In this document: one piece after another, positions 1 through 7,957 of the stretch
Position numbering within the stretch: the stretch's first letter is position 1
Layout: each line of letters begins with the position of its first letter
Position numbers and translations under genes: made by a program
Assembly: GCF_000969835.1 (NCBI RefSeq)
Contig: NZ_KQ033912.1
Location: forward strand, 3,359,321-3,423,320
DNA: 64,000 nucleotides
Source: Parabacteroides goldsteinii DSM 19448 = WAL 12034
GTDB taxonomy: Bacteria; Bacteroidota; Bacteroidia; Bacteroidales; Tannerellaceae
Direction of reading: 5' to 3'
Notes under the pieces: generated by a model
Told to the model about the DNA's origin: nothing
The model's database searches: none
The model's input: only the letters and a program-made list of their open reading frames with translations

Positions 1-35
1 AGTAGCGTTGTCCAGGTCAAACATCTTAAAAGGTA

Positions 36-147
<112 letters not shown>

Positions 148-152
148 TAGAT

Positions 153-190
153 AAAAGGAGTTCATTCGATAGAGTGGACTCCTTTTTGCG
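153..190 (+). terminator. rRNA operon terminator
   Basis: A 12-bp stem (153-164 with 175-186, one G.U pair) closes a 10-nt loop and ends in a T-run. It sits directly after the 5S gene. Confidence 0.9.
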
Positions 191-293
191 TTTATAGCTT
201 CTTTTCGTTTTTATTCTTCCTGATTTAACATCTCTCTTATAATAATGTATCTTCTTTTCCGTTCTAATATACATTGAGTATGAATTTTAGATT

Positions 294-1451
294 ATGAGCA
301 GTATATATGATTCCCGGCAACGGCTGAAATATCTTTTCATTTTAATAGCCACATTGATTGCGATCGTTTCTGTGTTTGTCTCTGATAAGCTTGTAAAGAG
401 TTTAGCGCAGGAAGAACGCCAGAAGGTCGAGATCTGGGCGGAAGCGCAACGTATGATTGCTACCGAAACCAATGGTTCAAATATGGCTCTTATTCTGAAG
501 ATTCTGGAGAGTAACACCACGATACCCGTTTTATGGTGTAATGAGAAGGATAGTGTAATTGCAGAGAAGAATATCGACCTTCCGGAAAAGGATTCAGACC
601 TGTTTCTGAAAAATAAAGTACGGGAATTAAAAAGCAAGAATCCTCCTATACTGATCGACATGCAGGATGGAACCTTCCAGTATTTATACTACGACGATTC
701 TATTATCCTGAAAAGGCTGCTTATCTATCCTTATGCCCAGTTGACAGTCGTTTTCATATTTATCCTGATCGCCTTCCTGGCTCTTGCCAGTACGAAGAAG
801 GCAGAACAGAATAAAGTATGGGTCGGATTATCGAAGGAGACAGCCCATCAGCTAGGAACTCCTATCTCTTCTTTGATCGCCTGGGTGGAATATCTTCGTA
901 CAAAAGAAATCGATCCGTCCCTCCTGGGTGAAATGGAAAAAGATGTGAAGCGTTTGGAGATGATTGCGGAACGTTTCTCGAAGATTGGATCAAATCCCGA
1001 TCCGACACCGGTAAATATCAGCAATTCGATTCGTACGGCCTTAAATTATATGGAAACACGCATTTCTGCCAAGGTGAAGATATATACTCATCTTCCGGAT
1101 AATCCCGTATTGGTTTTAATGAATGATTCACTGTTTGCCTGGGTTATTGAAAACCTGACAAAAAATGCTGTGGATGCTATGGAAGGCCAGGGTGAAATAA
1201 CGTTCCAGGTGGAAGAACGTGACAAGACTGTGCGGATAGATATTACGGATTCAGGAAAGGGAATTCCCAAATCAAAATATAAGACCGTCTTCAATCCCGG
1301 CTATACGACTAAGAAGCGCGGATGGGGACTCGGACTATCTCTGGTCAAACGTATCATAGAGTCCTACCATGGCGGCAAGATATTCGTAAAGAACTCGGAG
1401 GTCGGAAAAGGCACGACATTCCGTATAGAGCTTCGTAAATATAGAGGCTAA
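294..1451 (+). CDS. Membrane sensor histidine kinase (orphan)
   Basis: Predicted inner-membrane sensor kinase, 385 aa. Visible order: a transmembrane segment near residues 11-31, a periplasmic stretch of about 110 residues, a second membrane segment near 140-163, then the H box with ETAHQLGTPISSL (phospho-accepting His near residue 184). The N box ENLTKNAVDAM and G boxes DSGKGIP and GWGLGLSLVKRIIE form the HATPase domain. The His-Gln-Leu-Gly-Thr-Pro form of the H box is common in Bacteroidota kinases. No response regulator is adjacent, so its partner is unknown. The ATG at 294 is chosen because an ATG 14 bases upstream runs into a stop at once. Sensor ligand cannot be read from the sequence. 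Confidence 0.88.
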   Translation: MSSIYDSRQRLKYLFILIATLIAIVSVFVSDKLVKSLAQEERQKVEIWAEAQRMIATETNGSNMALILKILESNTTIPVLWCNEKDSVIAEKNIDLPEKDSDLFLKNKVRELKSKNPPILIDMQDGTFQYLYYDDSIILKRLLIYPYAQLTVVFIFILIAFLALASTKKAEQNKVWVGLSKETAHQLGTPISSLIAWVEYLRTKEIDPSLLGEMEKDVKRLEMIAERFSKIGSNPDPTPVNISNSIRTALNYMETRISAKVKIYTHLPDNPVLVLMNDSLFAWVIENLTKNAVDAMEGQGEITFQVEERDKTVRIDITDSGKGIPKSKYKTVFNPGYTTKKRGWGLGLSLVKRIIESYHGGKIFVKNSEVGKGTTFRIELRKYRG

Positions 1452-1484
1452 ATAATTCAATAATAAAAAATAACTGCATAGGTA

Positions 1485-1516
1485 TTGCATTTGTGTTTAG
1501 TTTTTTCGTACCTTTG
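1485..1516 (+). promoter_or_regulatory. Promoter for yceD-rpmF
   Basis: The -7 element TACCTTTG lies at 1509-1516, a match to the Bacteroidota consensus TAnnTTTG, with a TTG-type -33 element about 21 bases upstream (1485-1487). It lies 23 bases before the yceD start codon. Confidence 0.7.
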
Positions 1517-1539
1517 CAAGGTTTTTACACTAAAAGGCT

Positions 1540-2124
1540 TTGGGAAAATTTAAATTATATAACGTAGATTTGAAAAATCTCGCTCCAGGAGTGCACGAAT
1601 TCGAGTATTTACTGGAGAACAAGTTTTTTGTGGACATTGACGGAGACGAAGTCCAGAAGGGCAAAGTCAAGGTTCACCTGACAGTGAAGCGTACGTCAGT
1701 GGCTTTTGAAATGAACTTTCAGATTGAAGGTGTAGCGATCGTTCCGTGCGACAGATGTCTGGACGATATGGAGATTCCGGTTGATACACATAATCGCTTG
1801 GTAGTGAAATTCGGTAAAGAATATGCCGAAGAGAGCGACGAGGTGGTAGTAATACCAGAAGAGGAAGGTGCGATTAATTTGGCATGGTTCCTTTATGAGT
1901 TTATTGCATTGGCAGTACCGATGAAGCATGTACATGCTCCGGGAAAATGTAATAAAGCGATGTCGACGAAGCTGAAGAAGCACACTGCTAAAAGTACAGA
2001 TGACGGAGATGATGATTACGAAGAAGACGAAGTGGAAGATATATCCATGGATGATGACGTAAGCGGTAATTCTGATCCTCGCTGGGATGCCCTGAAAGGT
2101 TTAATAGAGAATGATAACAATTAA
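1540..2124 (+). CDS. yceD: DUF177/YceD-family 23S rRNA accumulation protein
   Basis: 194-aa protein of the YceD (DUF177) family, whose members are known to affect 23S rRNA/ribosome maturation and typically sit directly before rpmF, as here (12-base gap). A Cys pair in PCDRCLDD (near residue 69) and a later PGKCNKA Cys resemble the metal-site cysteines of the family. The C-terminus is strongly acidic (runs of D and E from about residue 150). No ATG fits the family N-terminus; TTG at 1540 gives MGKFKLYNVDLKNL, matches the expected length, and lies just after the consensus promoter. The TTG start is therefore an inference, with moderate certainty. Confidence 0.85.
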   Translation: MGKFKLYNVDLKNLAPGVHEFEYLLENKFFVDIDGDEVQKGKVKVHLTVKRTSVAFEMNFQIEGVAIVPCDRCLDDMEIPVDTHNRLVVKFGKEYAEESDEVVVIPEEEGAINLAWFLYEFIALAVPMKHVHAPGKCNKAMSTKLKKHTAKSTDDGDDDYEEDEVEDISMDDDVSGNSDPRWDALKGLIENDNN

Positions 2125-2136
2125 ATAAATTAAAAC

Positions 2137-2322
2137 ATGGCACATCCTAAAAGAAGACAAGGTAAGACAAGAACAGCCAAGAGAAGAACTCATGACAAGG
2201 CTGTCGCTCCAACAATGGCTATTTGCCCGAACTGCGGCGCATGGCATATTTATCACACTGTATGCGGCGAATGCGGCTACTACAGAGGTAAATTAGCTAT
2301 CGTAAAAGAAGCAGCTGTGTAA
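2137..2322 (+). CDS. rpmF: 50S ribosomal protein L32
   Basis: 61-aa L32. It starts AHPKRRQGKTRTAKRRTH after Met and has the zinc-ribbon type cysteine pairs CPNCG and CGECG that members of the C+ L32 class carry. It follows yceD by 12 bases and is very probably co-transcribed with it. Length and motifs are standard. Confidence 0.97.
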   Translation: MAHPKRRQGKTRTAKRRTHDKAVAPTMAICPNCGAWHIYHTVCGECGYYRGKLAIVKEAAV

Positions 2323-2362
2323 GTTTGTCACGATCATATTGAGTCTGATAAACGAAAGAAAT

Positions 2363-2396
2363 AGCCCTAAAAATATTTTTAGGGCTAATTTTTTAA
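2363..2396 (+). terminator. Intrinsic terminator between rpmF and fabH
   Basis: A perfect 24-nt palindrome (2363-2386; arms AGCCCTAAAAAT and ATTTTTAGGGCT) is followed by AATTTTTT. It would separate yceD-rpmF from fabH or attenuate read-through, since no consensus promoter is obvious before fabH. Confidence 0.8.
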
Positions 2397-2428
2397 TTGG
2401 GATATAGAGTCTCTTTATTTTTTTAATT

Positions 2429-3433
2429 ATGGATAAATTAAATGCGGTTATAACAGGTGTAGGCGGATACGTTCCGGAAGACGTGTTGACAAATGAGGAT
2501 ATCTCCAAATTGGTCGATACGACTGACGAATGGATCATGACACGTGTTGGCATCAAAGAACGCAGAATTTTGAAAGGTGAAGGGGTAGGTACCTCTTACA
2601 TGGGTATACGTGCTGTGAAGCAGTTGCTCGAAAAAACACAAGTAAATCCGGAAGAGATCGAAGTGATTCTGTCGGCTACTACAACGGCAGACCATCACTT
2701 TCCAACCATGTCTTCAATCATCGCCTATCATACCGGCTGTAAGAATGCAATGACTTTCGATTTGCAGGGAGCTTGTGCCGGATTCTTATATGGGTTGGAA
2801 ACAGGTGCGAATTATATTCGTTCGGGACGCTATAAGAAAGTGATTGTTGTTGCCGGTGATAAGATGACCTCGATTACCGATTATCAGGATCGTTCTACCT
2901 GTCCTTTGTTCGGGGATGCCTGCGGTGCGGTTTTACTGGAACCGACTACGGAAGAAGTCGGCGTTCTCGACACGATTCTACGTACTGACGGTGTAGGCTA
3001 TTCTCATCTGATTATGAAGTCAGGTGGTTCGGCTTATCCTTCCAGTCATGAGACCGTGGATAAACGGGAACATTTTGTTTTGCAGGATGGCAAATATGTC
3101 TTTAAGTATGCTGTTTCGTATATGGCCGATGTGGCTGCCGAAATAGCGGAACGAAATAAACTGACCCACGACGATATTACATGGATCGTGCCTCACCAGG
3201 CTAATCTGCGTATTATCGATGCGACGGCTAAACGTCTGGGTGTGGATATGGAGAAGGTAATGATCAATATCCAGAAATATGGTAATACCAGTGCCGGTAC
3301 TATTCCTATCTGCCTTTGGGAGTGGGAAGACAAGCTGAAGAAAGGGGATAACCTGATTCTGGCAGCATTCGGTGCAGGCTTTACCTGGGGTGCAATTTAT
3401 CTTAAATGGGGTTATAATGGAAAACAAGCATAA
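2429..3433 (+). CDS. fabH: 3-oxoacyl-ACP synthase III (KAS III)
   Basis: 334-aa condensing enzyme that starts fatty-acid synthesis by joining acetyl-CoA (or a branched acyl-CoA) with malonyl-ACP. The active-site Cys is in [14 protein letters not shown] (near residue 117); the catalytic His is in [13 protein letters not shown] and the Asn in YGNTSAGT. Length is normal. The 3' end overlaps the start of era by 17 bases in a different frame, so the two genes are probably translationally coupled. The order rpmF-fabH is a conserved arrangement in many bacteria; plsX is absent here. Confidence 0.96.
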   Translation: MDKLNAVITGVGGYVPEDVLTNEDISKLVDTTDEWIMTRVGIKERRILKGEGVGTSYMGIRAVKQLLEKTQVNPEEIEVILSATTTADHHFPTMSSIIAYHTGCKNAMTFDLQGACAGFLYGLETGANYIRSGRYKKVIVVAGDKMTSITDYQDRSTCPLFGDACGAVLLEPTTEEVGVLDTILRTDGVGYSHLIMKSGGSAYPSSHETVDKREHFVLQDGKYVFKYAVSYMADVAAEIAERNKLTHDDITWIVPHQANLRIIDATAKRLGVDMEKVMINIQKYGNTSAGTIPICLWEWEDKLKKGDNLILAAFGAGFTWGAIYLKWGYNGKQA

Positions 3434-4307
3434 GTCCGGCTTTGTTAATATTGTCGGTAATCCTAATGTGGGGAAGTCCACGCTGATGAACCGTCTGGTG
3501 GGGGAACGTATCTCCATCATCACGTCGAAAGCGCAGACTACCCGTCATCGTATCATGGGGATTGTGAATACCGACGATATGCAGATCGTGTATTCAGACA
3601 CGCCGGGAGTCCTGCATCCGAATTACAAGTTGCAGGAGTCTATGCTGAATTTTTCGGAGTCGGCTTTAGGTGATGCCGACGTGTTACTCTATGTGACCGA
3701 TGTCGTTGAGACAATCGATAAAAATGAAGAATTCCTCCAACGGGTCCAATCGGTGGAATGCCCGGTCCTGCTGCTGATCAACAAGATCGATACCAGTAAT
3801 CAGGCCGAACTGGAAAAGATGGTAGCCCATTGGAAAGAGGTTCTTCCGAAGGCCGAGATCATTCCGATTTCCGCGCTTTCGAACTTTAATATTGATTATG
3901 TGAAGCATAGGGTGGAGGATTTGATGCCCGAGTCTCCCCCTTATTTTGAAAAAGACGCGCTTACCGATAAGCCGGCCCGCTTCTTCGTTACGGAGATTAT
4001 TCGTGAGAAGATACTCCTGTATTATCAGAAGGAGATACCGTATGCGGTGGAAGTCGTTGTTGAGCTGTTTAAGGAAGAAGAAGAAATGATTCACATCAAG
4101 GCGCTCATTATTGTGGAACGGGATTCCCAGAAAGGGATTATCATCGGGCATAGGGGACAGGCACTGAAGAAAGTCGGTGCGATGGCCCGTAAGGATATTG
4201 AACGCTTCTTTGAGAAGAAGGTATTCCTGGAAATGTTCGTCAAGGTTGAAAAAGACTGGCGTAACCGGGATAACCTGTTGAAGAATTTTGGTTATCAGCT
4301 GGATTAA
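3417..4307 (+). CDS. era: GTPase Era
   Basis: 296-aa GTPase that binds the 3' end of 16S rRNA during 30S maturation. The G1 motif [14 protein letters not shown]3 DTPG and G4 NKID are present, and the C-terminal KH domain contains [16 protein letters not shown]. An upstream ATG (3372) would add 15 residues inside fabH; the start at 3417 gives the usual [20 protein letters not shown] beginning and is preferred. It overlaps fabH by 17 bases and is followed after 24 bases by der, so two ribosome-assembly GTPases are probably co-expressed. Confidence 0.96.
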   Translation: MENKHKSGFVNIVGNPNVGKSTLMNRLVGERISIITSKAQTTRHRIMGIVNTDDMQIVYSDTPGVLHPNYKLQESMLNFSESALGDADVLLYVTDVVETIDKNEEFLQRVQSVECPVLLLINKIDTSNQAELEKMVAHWKEVLPKAEIIPISALSNFNIDYVKHRVEDLMPESPPYFEKDALTDKPARFFVTEIIREKILLYYQKEIPYAVEVVVELFKEEEEMIHIKALIIVERDSQKGIIIGHRGQALKKVGAMARKDIERFFEKKVFLEMFVKVEKDWRNRDNLLKNFGYQLD

Positions 4308-4331
4308 AAACAGCGCACAGAAAAGAAATTT

Positions 4332-5645
4332 ATGGGAAATATTGTAGCAATTGTTGGTAGGCCCAACGTAGGAAAGTCCACCCTGTTCAACCGTCTGACC
4401 CAATCGCGTCAGGCCATCGTGAACGAGGAAGCAGGGACTACCCGCGACCGTCAGTACGGTAAAGTGGACTGGACCGGTAAAGAGTTTTCGCTGGTCGACA
4501 CCGGCGGATGGGTAATTAATTCGGATGATGTTTTCGAAGAAGAGATAAATAAGCAGGTACAGGTCGCTTTGGATGAAGCAGACGTGATCTTGTTTGTGGT
4601 GGATGTATTGAACGGTATCACGGACCTGGACATCGAAGTGGCCAAGATACTGCGCCGTAATAAAAAGCCGGTTATCGTGGTGGCAAACAAAGCGGATAAC
4701 TTTGAGATGCATGCCGAGGCTGCCGAATTCTATTCGTTCGGTTTGGGCGATCCTTTCTGTGTGTCGGCTATCAACGGTTCCAATTCCGGTGATTTGCTGG
4801 ATAAGATCATCGAGATCCTTCCGGAAGAAAAAAATGAAGAATTGGAAGAAGAGTTGCCCCGTATTGCCGTTATCGGTCGTCCGAATGCCGGAAAATCGTC
4901 TTTGATCAATGCGTTTATCGGTGAAGACCGTCATATCGTAACGGATATTGCCGGAACTACCCGCGATTCTATCTATACCAAATACAATAAATTCGGCCTG
5001 AATTTCTATCTGGTGGATACAGCCGGTATCCGTAAGAAGGGAAAGGTGAACGAAGACCTGGAATATTATTCGGTGATCCGTTCGATTCGTGCAATTGAGA
5101 ATTCCGATGTCTGTGTACTGATGGTAGATGCTACCCGCGGTATTGAAAGCCAGGATTTGAATATTTTCTCTTTGGTGCAGAAGAATAAGAAGGGGCTGGT
5201 CGTTTGTGTGAACAAATGGGATTTGGTAGAAGATAAAGGCCAGAAAGTGATCGACAGCTATACGAATGCGATCCGCGAACGTCTGGCGCCGTTTACAGAT
5301 TTCCCTATCCTGTTCATTTCGGCATTGACCAAGCAGCGTATCCTGAAAGTGCTCGAAACAGCCAAAGAAGTATACGACAACCGTAAGAAACGCATCCCGA
5401 CAGCCAAGCTGAACGAGATCATGTTGCCGATCATCGAGAACTATCCGCCTCCCGCATGGAAAGGAAAGTATATCAAGATCAAATACATCACCCAGCTGCC
5501 CGCAGGCTCTGTTCCTTCCTTCGTTTTCTTTGCCAACCTGCCGCAGTGGATCAAAGATCCTTACAAACGTTTCCTGGAAAATAAGATCCGAGAAAACTGG
5601 GATTTCACAGGGACACCGATTAATGTATTTATTCGCGAGAAATAA
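4332..5645 (+). CDS. der: Ribosome-assembly GTPase Der (EngA)
   Basis: 437-aa tandem-GTPase for 50S subunit assembly. The first G domain has [13 protein letters not shown] and DTGGW, the second (from about residue 176) has [14 protein letters not shown] and [10 protein letters not shown]; both have NKxD motifs (ANKAD, VNKWD). The C-terminal KH-like domain ends INVFIREK. Length is typical. It is the last gene of the fabH-era-der run and is followed by a strong terminator. Confidence 0.97.
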   Translation: MGNIVAIVGRPNVGKSTLFNRLTQSRQAIVNEEAGTTRDRQYGKVDWTGKEFSLVDTGGWVINSDDVFEEEINKQVQVALDEADVILFVVDVLNGITDLDIEVAKILRRNKKPVIVVANKADNFEMHAEAAEFYSFGLGDPFCVSAINGSNSGDLLDKIIEILPEEKNEELEEELPRIAVIGRPNAGKSSLINAFIGEDRHIVTDIAGTTRDSIYTKYNKFGLNFYLVDTAGIRKKGKVNEDLEYYSVIRSIRAIENSDVCVLMVDATRGIESQDLNIFSLVQKNKKGLVVCVNKWDLVEDKGQKVIDSYTNAIRERLAPFTDFPILFISALTKQRILKVLETAKEVYDNRKKRIPTAKLNEIMLPIIENYPPPAWKGKYIKIKYITQLPAGSVPSFVFFANLPQWIKDPYKRFLENKIRENWDFTGTPINVFIREK

Positions 5646-5650
5646 GATAA

Positions 5651-5687
5651 AAAAAGAGATGCTATTACAGCATCTCTTTTTTTATGT
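5651..5687 (+). terminator. Terminator after der
   Basis: A 13-bp perfect stem (5651-5663 with 5669-5681) with a 5-nt loop, A-rich on the left and T-rich on the right. It can also serve the convergent gene at 5703-6530. Confidence 0.92.
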
Positions 5688-5702
5688 CTGTCCCTAATAG
5701 AC

Positions 5703-6530
5703 CTATTCTATTATCGGGCGGTCGCTACTTCCGCCTCCGCCTTCACCTGTCGGGCCGGAACCTTTCTTTCGCTGGTTGAAAGCGGTGACGGTTTCTGAGA
5801 TCAACTGGTTCAGGTTGCTGACAAATGTCGTTGCCTCTTCGGACGGCTGTGCTACGCTGAACGACTGTGCCAGCATCACCAGGTCGTCGTACTGGCTGTC
5901 GAGACGCTGACGGATTGTTGCGCTGTTGTCCTTTTTATTGGCGGCGCGGCTCTGTGTTCTCGCCGAGGTGAGTACGATGTAGGCGTTGTTTTCCTTGTCG
6001 AGTTCGGCCAGGTAGGCTTCCAGTCCGAGGGTGGTGACGTAGGACGCGTTTTCGTCCTTCCGCAGGTCGATCAGCAGGCCTTGTATTTTGGCTGTTTCCT
6101 GTGCTACCGGCAGGCGGGCGATGCCGATGTACGGTTTGATCACCTTATAGAGAAACTTTCCGGCATCACGTTCGGCTTCGAGCGGCAGGGTACCGGCGCG
6201 CGAAATGCGGGTGGTGATGTAGATGACCAGGTTGTCGCGGTTGGCTTCGTGAACGGCGGCCTGTTCCGTTTCCTGTGCGATGCGGCTTTCGTCGACCGTG
6301 TCGGCCAGGAGCATGACGTCGTTTTCCATTTTTTGCACAAACTGTGCCGACAGTCCGATATCGGGCGAGCCGTTTGTCCGTACGTCGGCATCGAGTGATT
6401 CGATTTCGGGACGGTCGCCGCCGCCGGTCGGAGCGGGGACGAGGTTCAGCACGGAGTTGAGGAAGGCCAGGTATTCGGCGTTGTTGAGATCATAAAGCGT
6501 TATGTGCTTGATTTTTGTGTAACTGCCCAT
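5703..6530 (-). CDS. DUF6261-like hypothetical protein
   Basis: 275-aa protein without signal peptide or membrane segment. The start MGSYTKIKHITLYDLNNAEY, the mostly helical body and a low-complexity tail (GPTGEGGGGSSDR) match my recollection of the DUF6261 family found in many copies in Bacteroides and Parabacteroides genomes; no function is established for that family. It is transcribed towards der and shares its terminator. Its upstream side (6541-6810) is an array of 42-bp units containing a repeated TTCCGGA dyad. Base composition is more GC-rich than the flanks. Family assignment is from memory only. Confidence 0.7.
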   Translation of the reverse strand: MGSYTKIKHITLYDLNNAEYLAFLNSVLNLVPAPTGGGDRPEIESLDADVRTNGSPDIGLSAQFVQKMENDVMLLADTVDESRIAQETEQAAVHEANRDNLVIYITTRISRAGTLPLEAERDAGKFLYKVIKPYIGIARLPVAQETAKIQGLLIDLRKDENASYVTTLGLEAYLAELDKENNAYIVLTSARTQSRAANKKDNSATIRQRLDSQYDDLVMLAQSFSVAQPSEEATTFVSNLNQLISETVTAFNQRKKGSGPTGEGGGGSSDRPIIE

Positions 6531-6621
6531 GATATTTAAGATTTATAGTGAATTAAACATTCGGCAATGTAGACAAATAATTCCGGTAAAAAGAGTTTTT
6601 CTGTGATTATATTAAAAAAAA

Positions 6622-6810
6622 GTTCCCGGAAGTCCGGAAACCTCGTTTAAATGTTGAAAAATACCTTCCGGATTTCCGGAAACGATTTTCGACTGTTGAA
6701 AGTGACTTTCCGGATTTCCGGAAATGCCTTTTGAATGGTGAAAGTTCATTCCCGGGTTTCCGGAAACCGTTTTGCACCGTTTAAAAATGCTTCCCGGATT
6801 TCCGGAAGGT
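6622..6810. repeat. Five-unit 42-bp tandem array with TTCCGGA dyads
   Basis: The core TTCCCGGATTTCCGGAAA (or close variant) recurs with its central GGA/GGG at 6628, 6670, 6712, 6754 and 6796, an exact 42-bp period. Between cores the sequence is more loosely kept (GTTGAAAGTGAC-like). Each core is an imperfect palindrome. The array fills the gap between the start of the DUF6261-like gene and the nucleotidyltransferase promoter. Stop codons in the repeat frames argue against coding. Confidence 0.9.
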
Positions 6811-6866
6811 CACTTTCACTTGTCGGAGCCTTCTTTTGTCTTTATCTTGACGAAACAACCCTCTTT

Positions 6867-6897
6867 CTTGTGATTTTGAGATTTATAGCTACCTTTG
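6867..6897 (+). promoter_or_regulatory. Promoter for the MNT gene
   Basis: -7 element TACCTTTG at 6890-6897 and a -33 like CTTG at 6867-6870 (19-base spacer). An AGGAG ribosome-binding site follows just before the ATG at 6932. Confidence 0.75.
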
Positions 6898-6931
6898 TGA
6901 AAATAGAAATTAAAGAAGAAAGGAGTATCTT

Positions 6932-7240
6932 ATGAGACGTCCTGAAATAGTAAACCGTATACGGGAAGTTATCCGTCGTGTTGCTCCCGGCGCACAGGCG
7001 ATTCTGTACGGAAGCGAAGCCCGTGGCGATGCCCGTCCTGACAGCGATATCGATCTGCTTATCTTGCTTGACAAAGATGATATTTCCCTGAAAGAGGAAC
7101 AGGAGATCGCTTATCCGCTTTATGACATAGAGTTCGAGACGGGAGTGATCATCAGCCCTCGTGTATTCAGTAAAAAGATATGGGAAAAGTTGACGACGCC
7201 TTTTTCTGAAAATGTAATGAGAGAAGGAGTTGCGTTATGA
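6932..7240 (+). CDS. MNT-type nucleotidyltransferase domain protein (MntA-like)
   Basis: 102-aa minimal nucleotidyltransferase. The family signature is present: YGSEARGDARPDSDIDLLIL, with the two metal-binding Asp residues in SDIDL. Such proteins usually act as the antitoxin partner of HEPN toxins (for example by AMPylating them) and are encoded directly before the HEPN gene with a short overlap. Here the stop overlaps an ATG (ATGA at 7237-7240), the classic coupling, but the following HEPN frame ends after 18 codons. The gene therefore looks intact while its partner is lost. Whether it still has a role is unknown. Confidence 0.85.
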   Translation: MRRPEIVNRIREVIRRVAPGAQAILYGSEARGDARPDSDIDLLILLDKDDISLKEEQEIAYPLYDIEFETGVIISPRVFSKKIWEKLTTPFSENVMREGVAL

Positions 7241-7293
7241 CGGATGAAGAACGAAAATCACTTGTTTCCATCAGATTCATGTTGATAAAATAA
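7237..7293 (+). pseudogene. Remnant of HEPN toxin gene
   Basis: Starts ATG overlapping the MNT stop and reads MTDEERKSLVSIRF before a stop after 18 codons. The beginning MTDEERK resembles the usual start of HEPN partners of MNT proteins (inference from memory of the family). A nearby frame continues briefly (RIHVDKIKQKR-like) until about 7330, suggesting a frameshift plus loss of the remaining gene. No HEPN catalytic R-x4-H motif exists. Confidence 0.55.
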
Positions 7294-7357
7294 AGCAGAA
7301 GCGCTTTTTATTCATAAATATAGAAGAGTGATAATAGAAAAGATAGGAGAAAGTGTC

Positions 7358-7897
7358 ATGAGATTTGAAGAGGTTATAGACAATTTGTATAGTAATGATG
7401 ATAAATTAATTTGTGAAACATTAAATTCAGGATTGCATGTAAGTGATTGTATGATAGCTGATAATGTGGTTAGTACAGGCTTTTGTTGTAGAATTCATAC
7501 GGATACTGTTTTTGAAGTTTTGTATTTAATTTCTCAACAAACTGTTTGTTATATGCAAGGTTTTTTATCTTATAGATTTCCAATGGGGCTATCTTTTAAA
7601 TATAATCCGGATTTAAGATTAGAGAATAATTATTCCTATTATAATAGCGGCTTTTTTAGACCGGAAGAAGATTATGAAAAGTGGTATAATTCTTATGATA
7701 TAGAATCTGGTAAATTTAATATAGTTATAACTAAAGATTTACTGAATAACAGTAGAAGTTTTGTTCTTGATAACAATATGGAAGTTTCTTCTTTTTCTGT
7801 ATTTAAAGGACAGATAGAAGTGAAGTCTTATCCTCTCATTCTGGAAAATGTTCCTAAATTATTTAAATCTAGAATTTTTAGAACATTGATTAAATAA
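7358..7897 (+). CDS. Hypothetical protein, AT-rich
   Basis: 179 aa if started at the ATG at 7358, which has AGGAGA seven bases upstream; a GTG at 7328 would add ten residues but has no such site. I do not recognise the family. The protein has no signal peptide or clear membrane segment; it is rich in Tyr, Asn and Phe and contains CSTGFCC-like cysteines early (GFCCRIH). The gene is far more AT-rich than its neighbours, and sits where the HEPN gene was lost, which suggests acquisition by transfer. No function is proposed. Confidence 0.65.
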   Translation: MRFEEVIDNLYSNDDKLICETLNSGLHVSDCMIADNVVSTGFCCRIHTDTVFEVLYLISQQTVCYMQGFLSYRFPMGLSFKYNPDLRLENNYSYYNSGFFRPEEDYEKWYNSYDIESGKFNIVITKDLLNNSRSFVLDNNMEVSSFSVFKGQIEVKSYPLILENVPKLFKSRIFRTLIK

Positions 7898-7898
7898 T

Positions 7899-7941
7899 AA
7901 GAACGCAGAGGATTATCCGTTGATAAGTCCTTTGCGCTCTT
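7899..7941. terminator. Bidirectional hairpin terminator
   Basis: Outer stem 7899-7912 with 7928-7941 (two mismatched or wobble positions) and inner stem TTATC/GATAA form one long hairpin between the convergent genes ending at 7897 and 7958. Confidence 0.7.
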
Positions 7942-7957
7942 ATAATCCGTTGTCTTA

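Noticed and set aside
3684..4934. 416-aa minus-strand open frame opposite era and der
   Set aside because: It is antisense to two certain genes and shows no family motif; a codon-bias shadow.
6622..6810. CRISPR array
   Set aside because: Both core and intervening sequence are degenerate copies of one 42-bp unit; there are no unique spacers and no cas genes.
6735..6935. 66-aa plus-strand open frame
   Set aside because: It runs through the 42-bp array and the promoter of the MNT gene and overlaps its start; no family.
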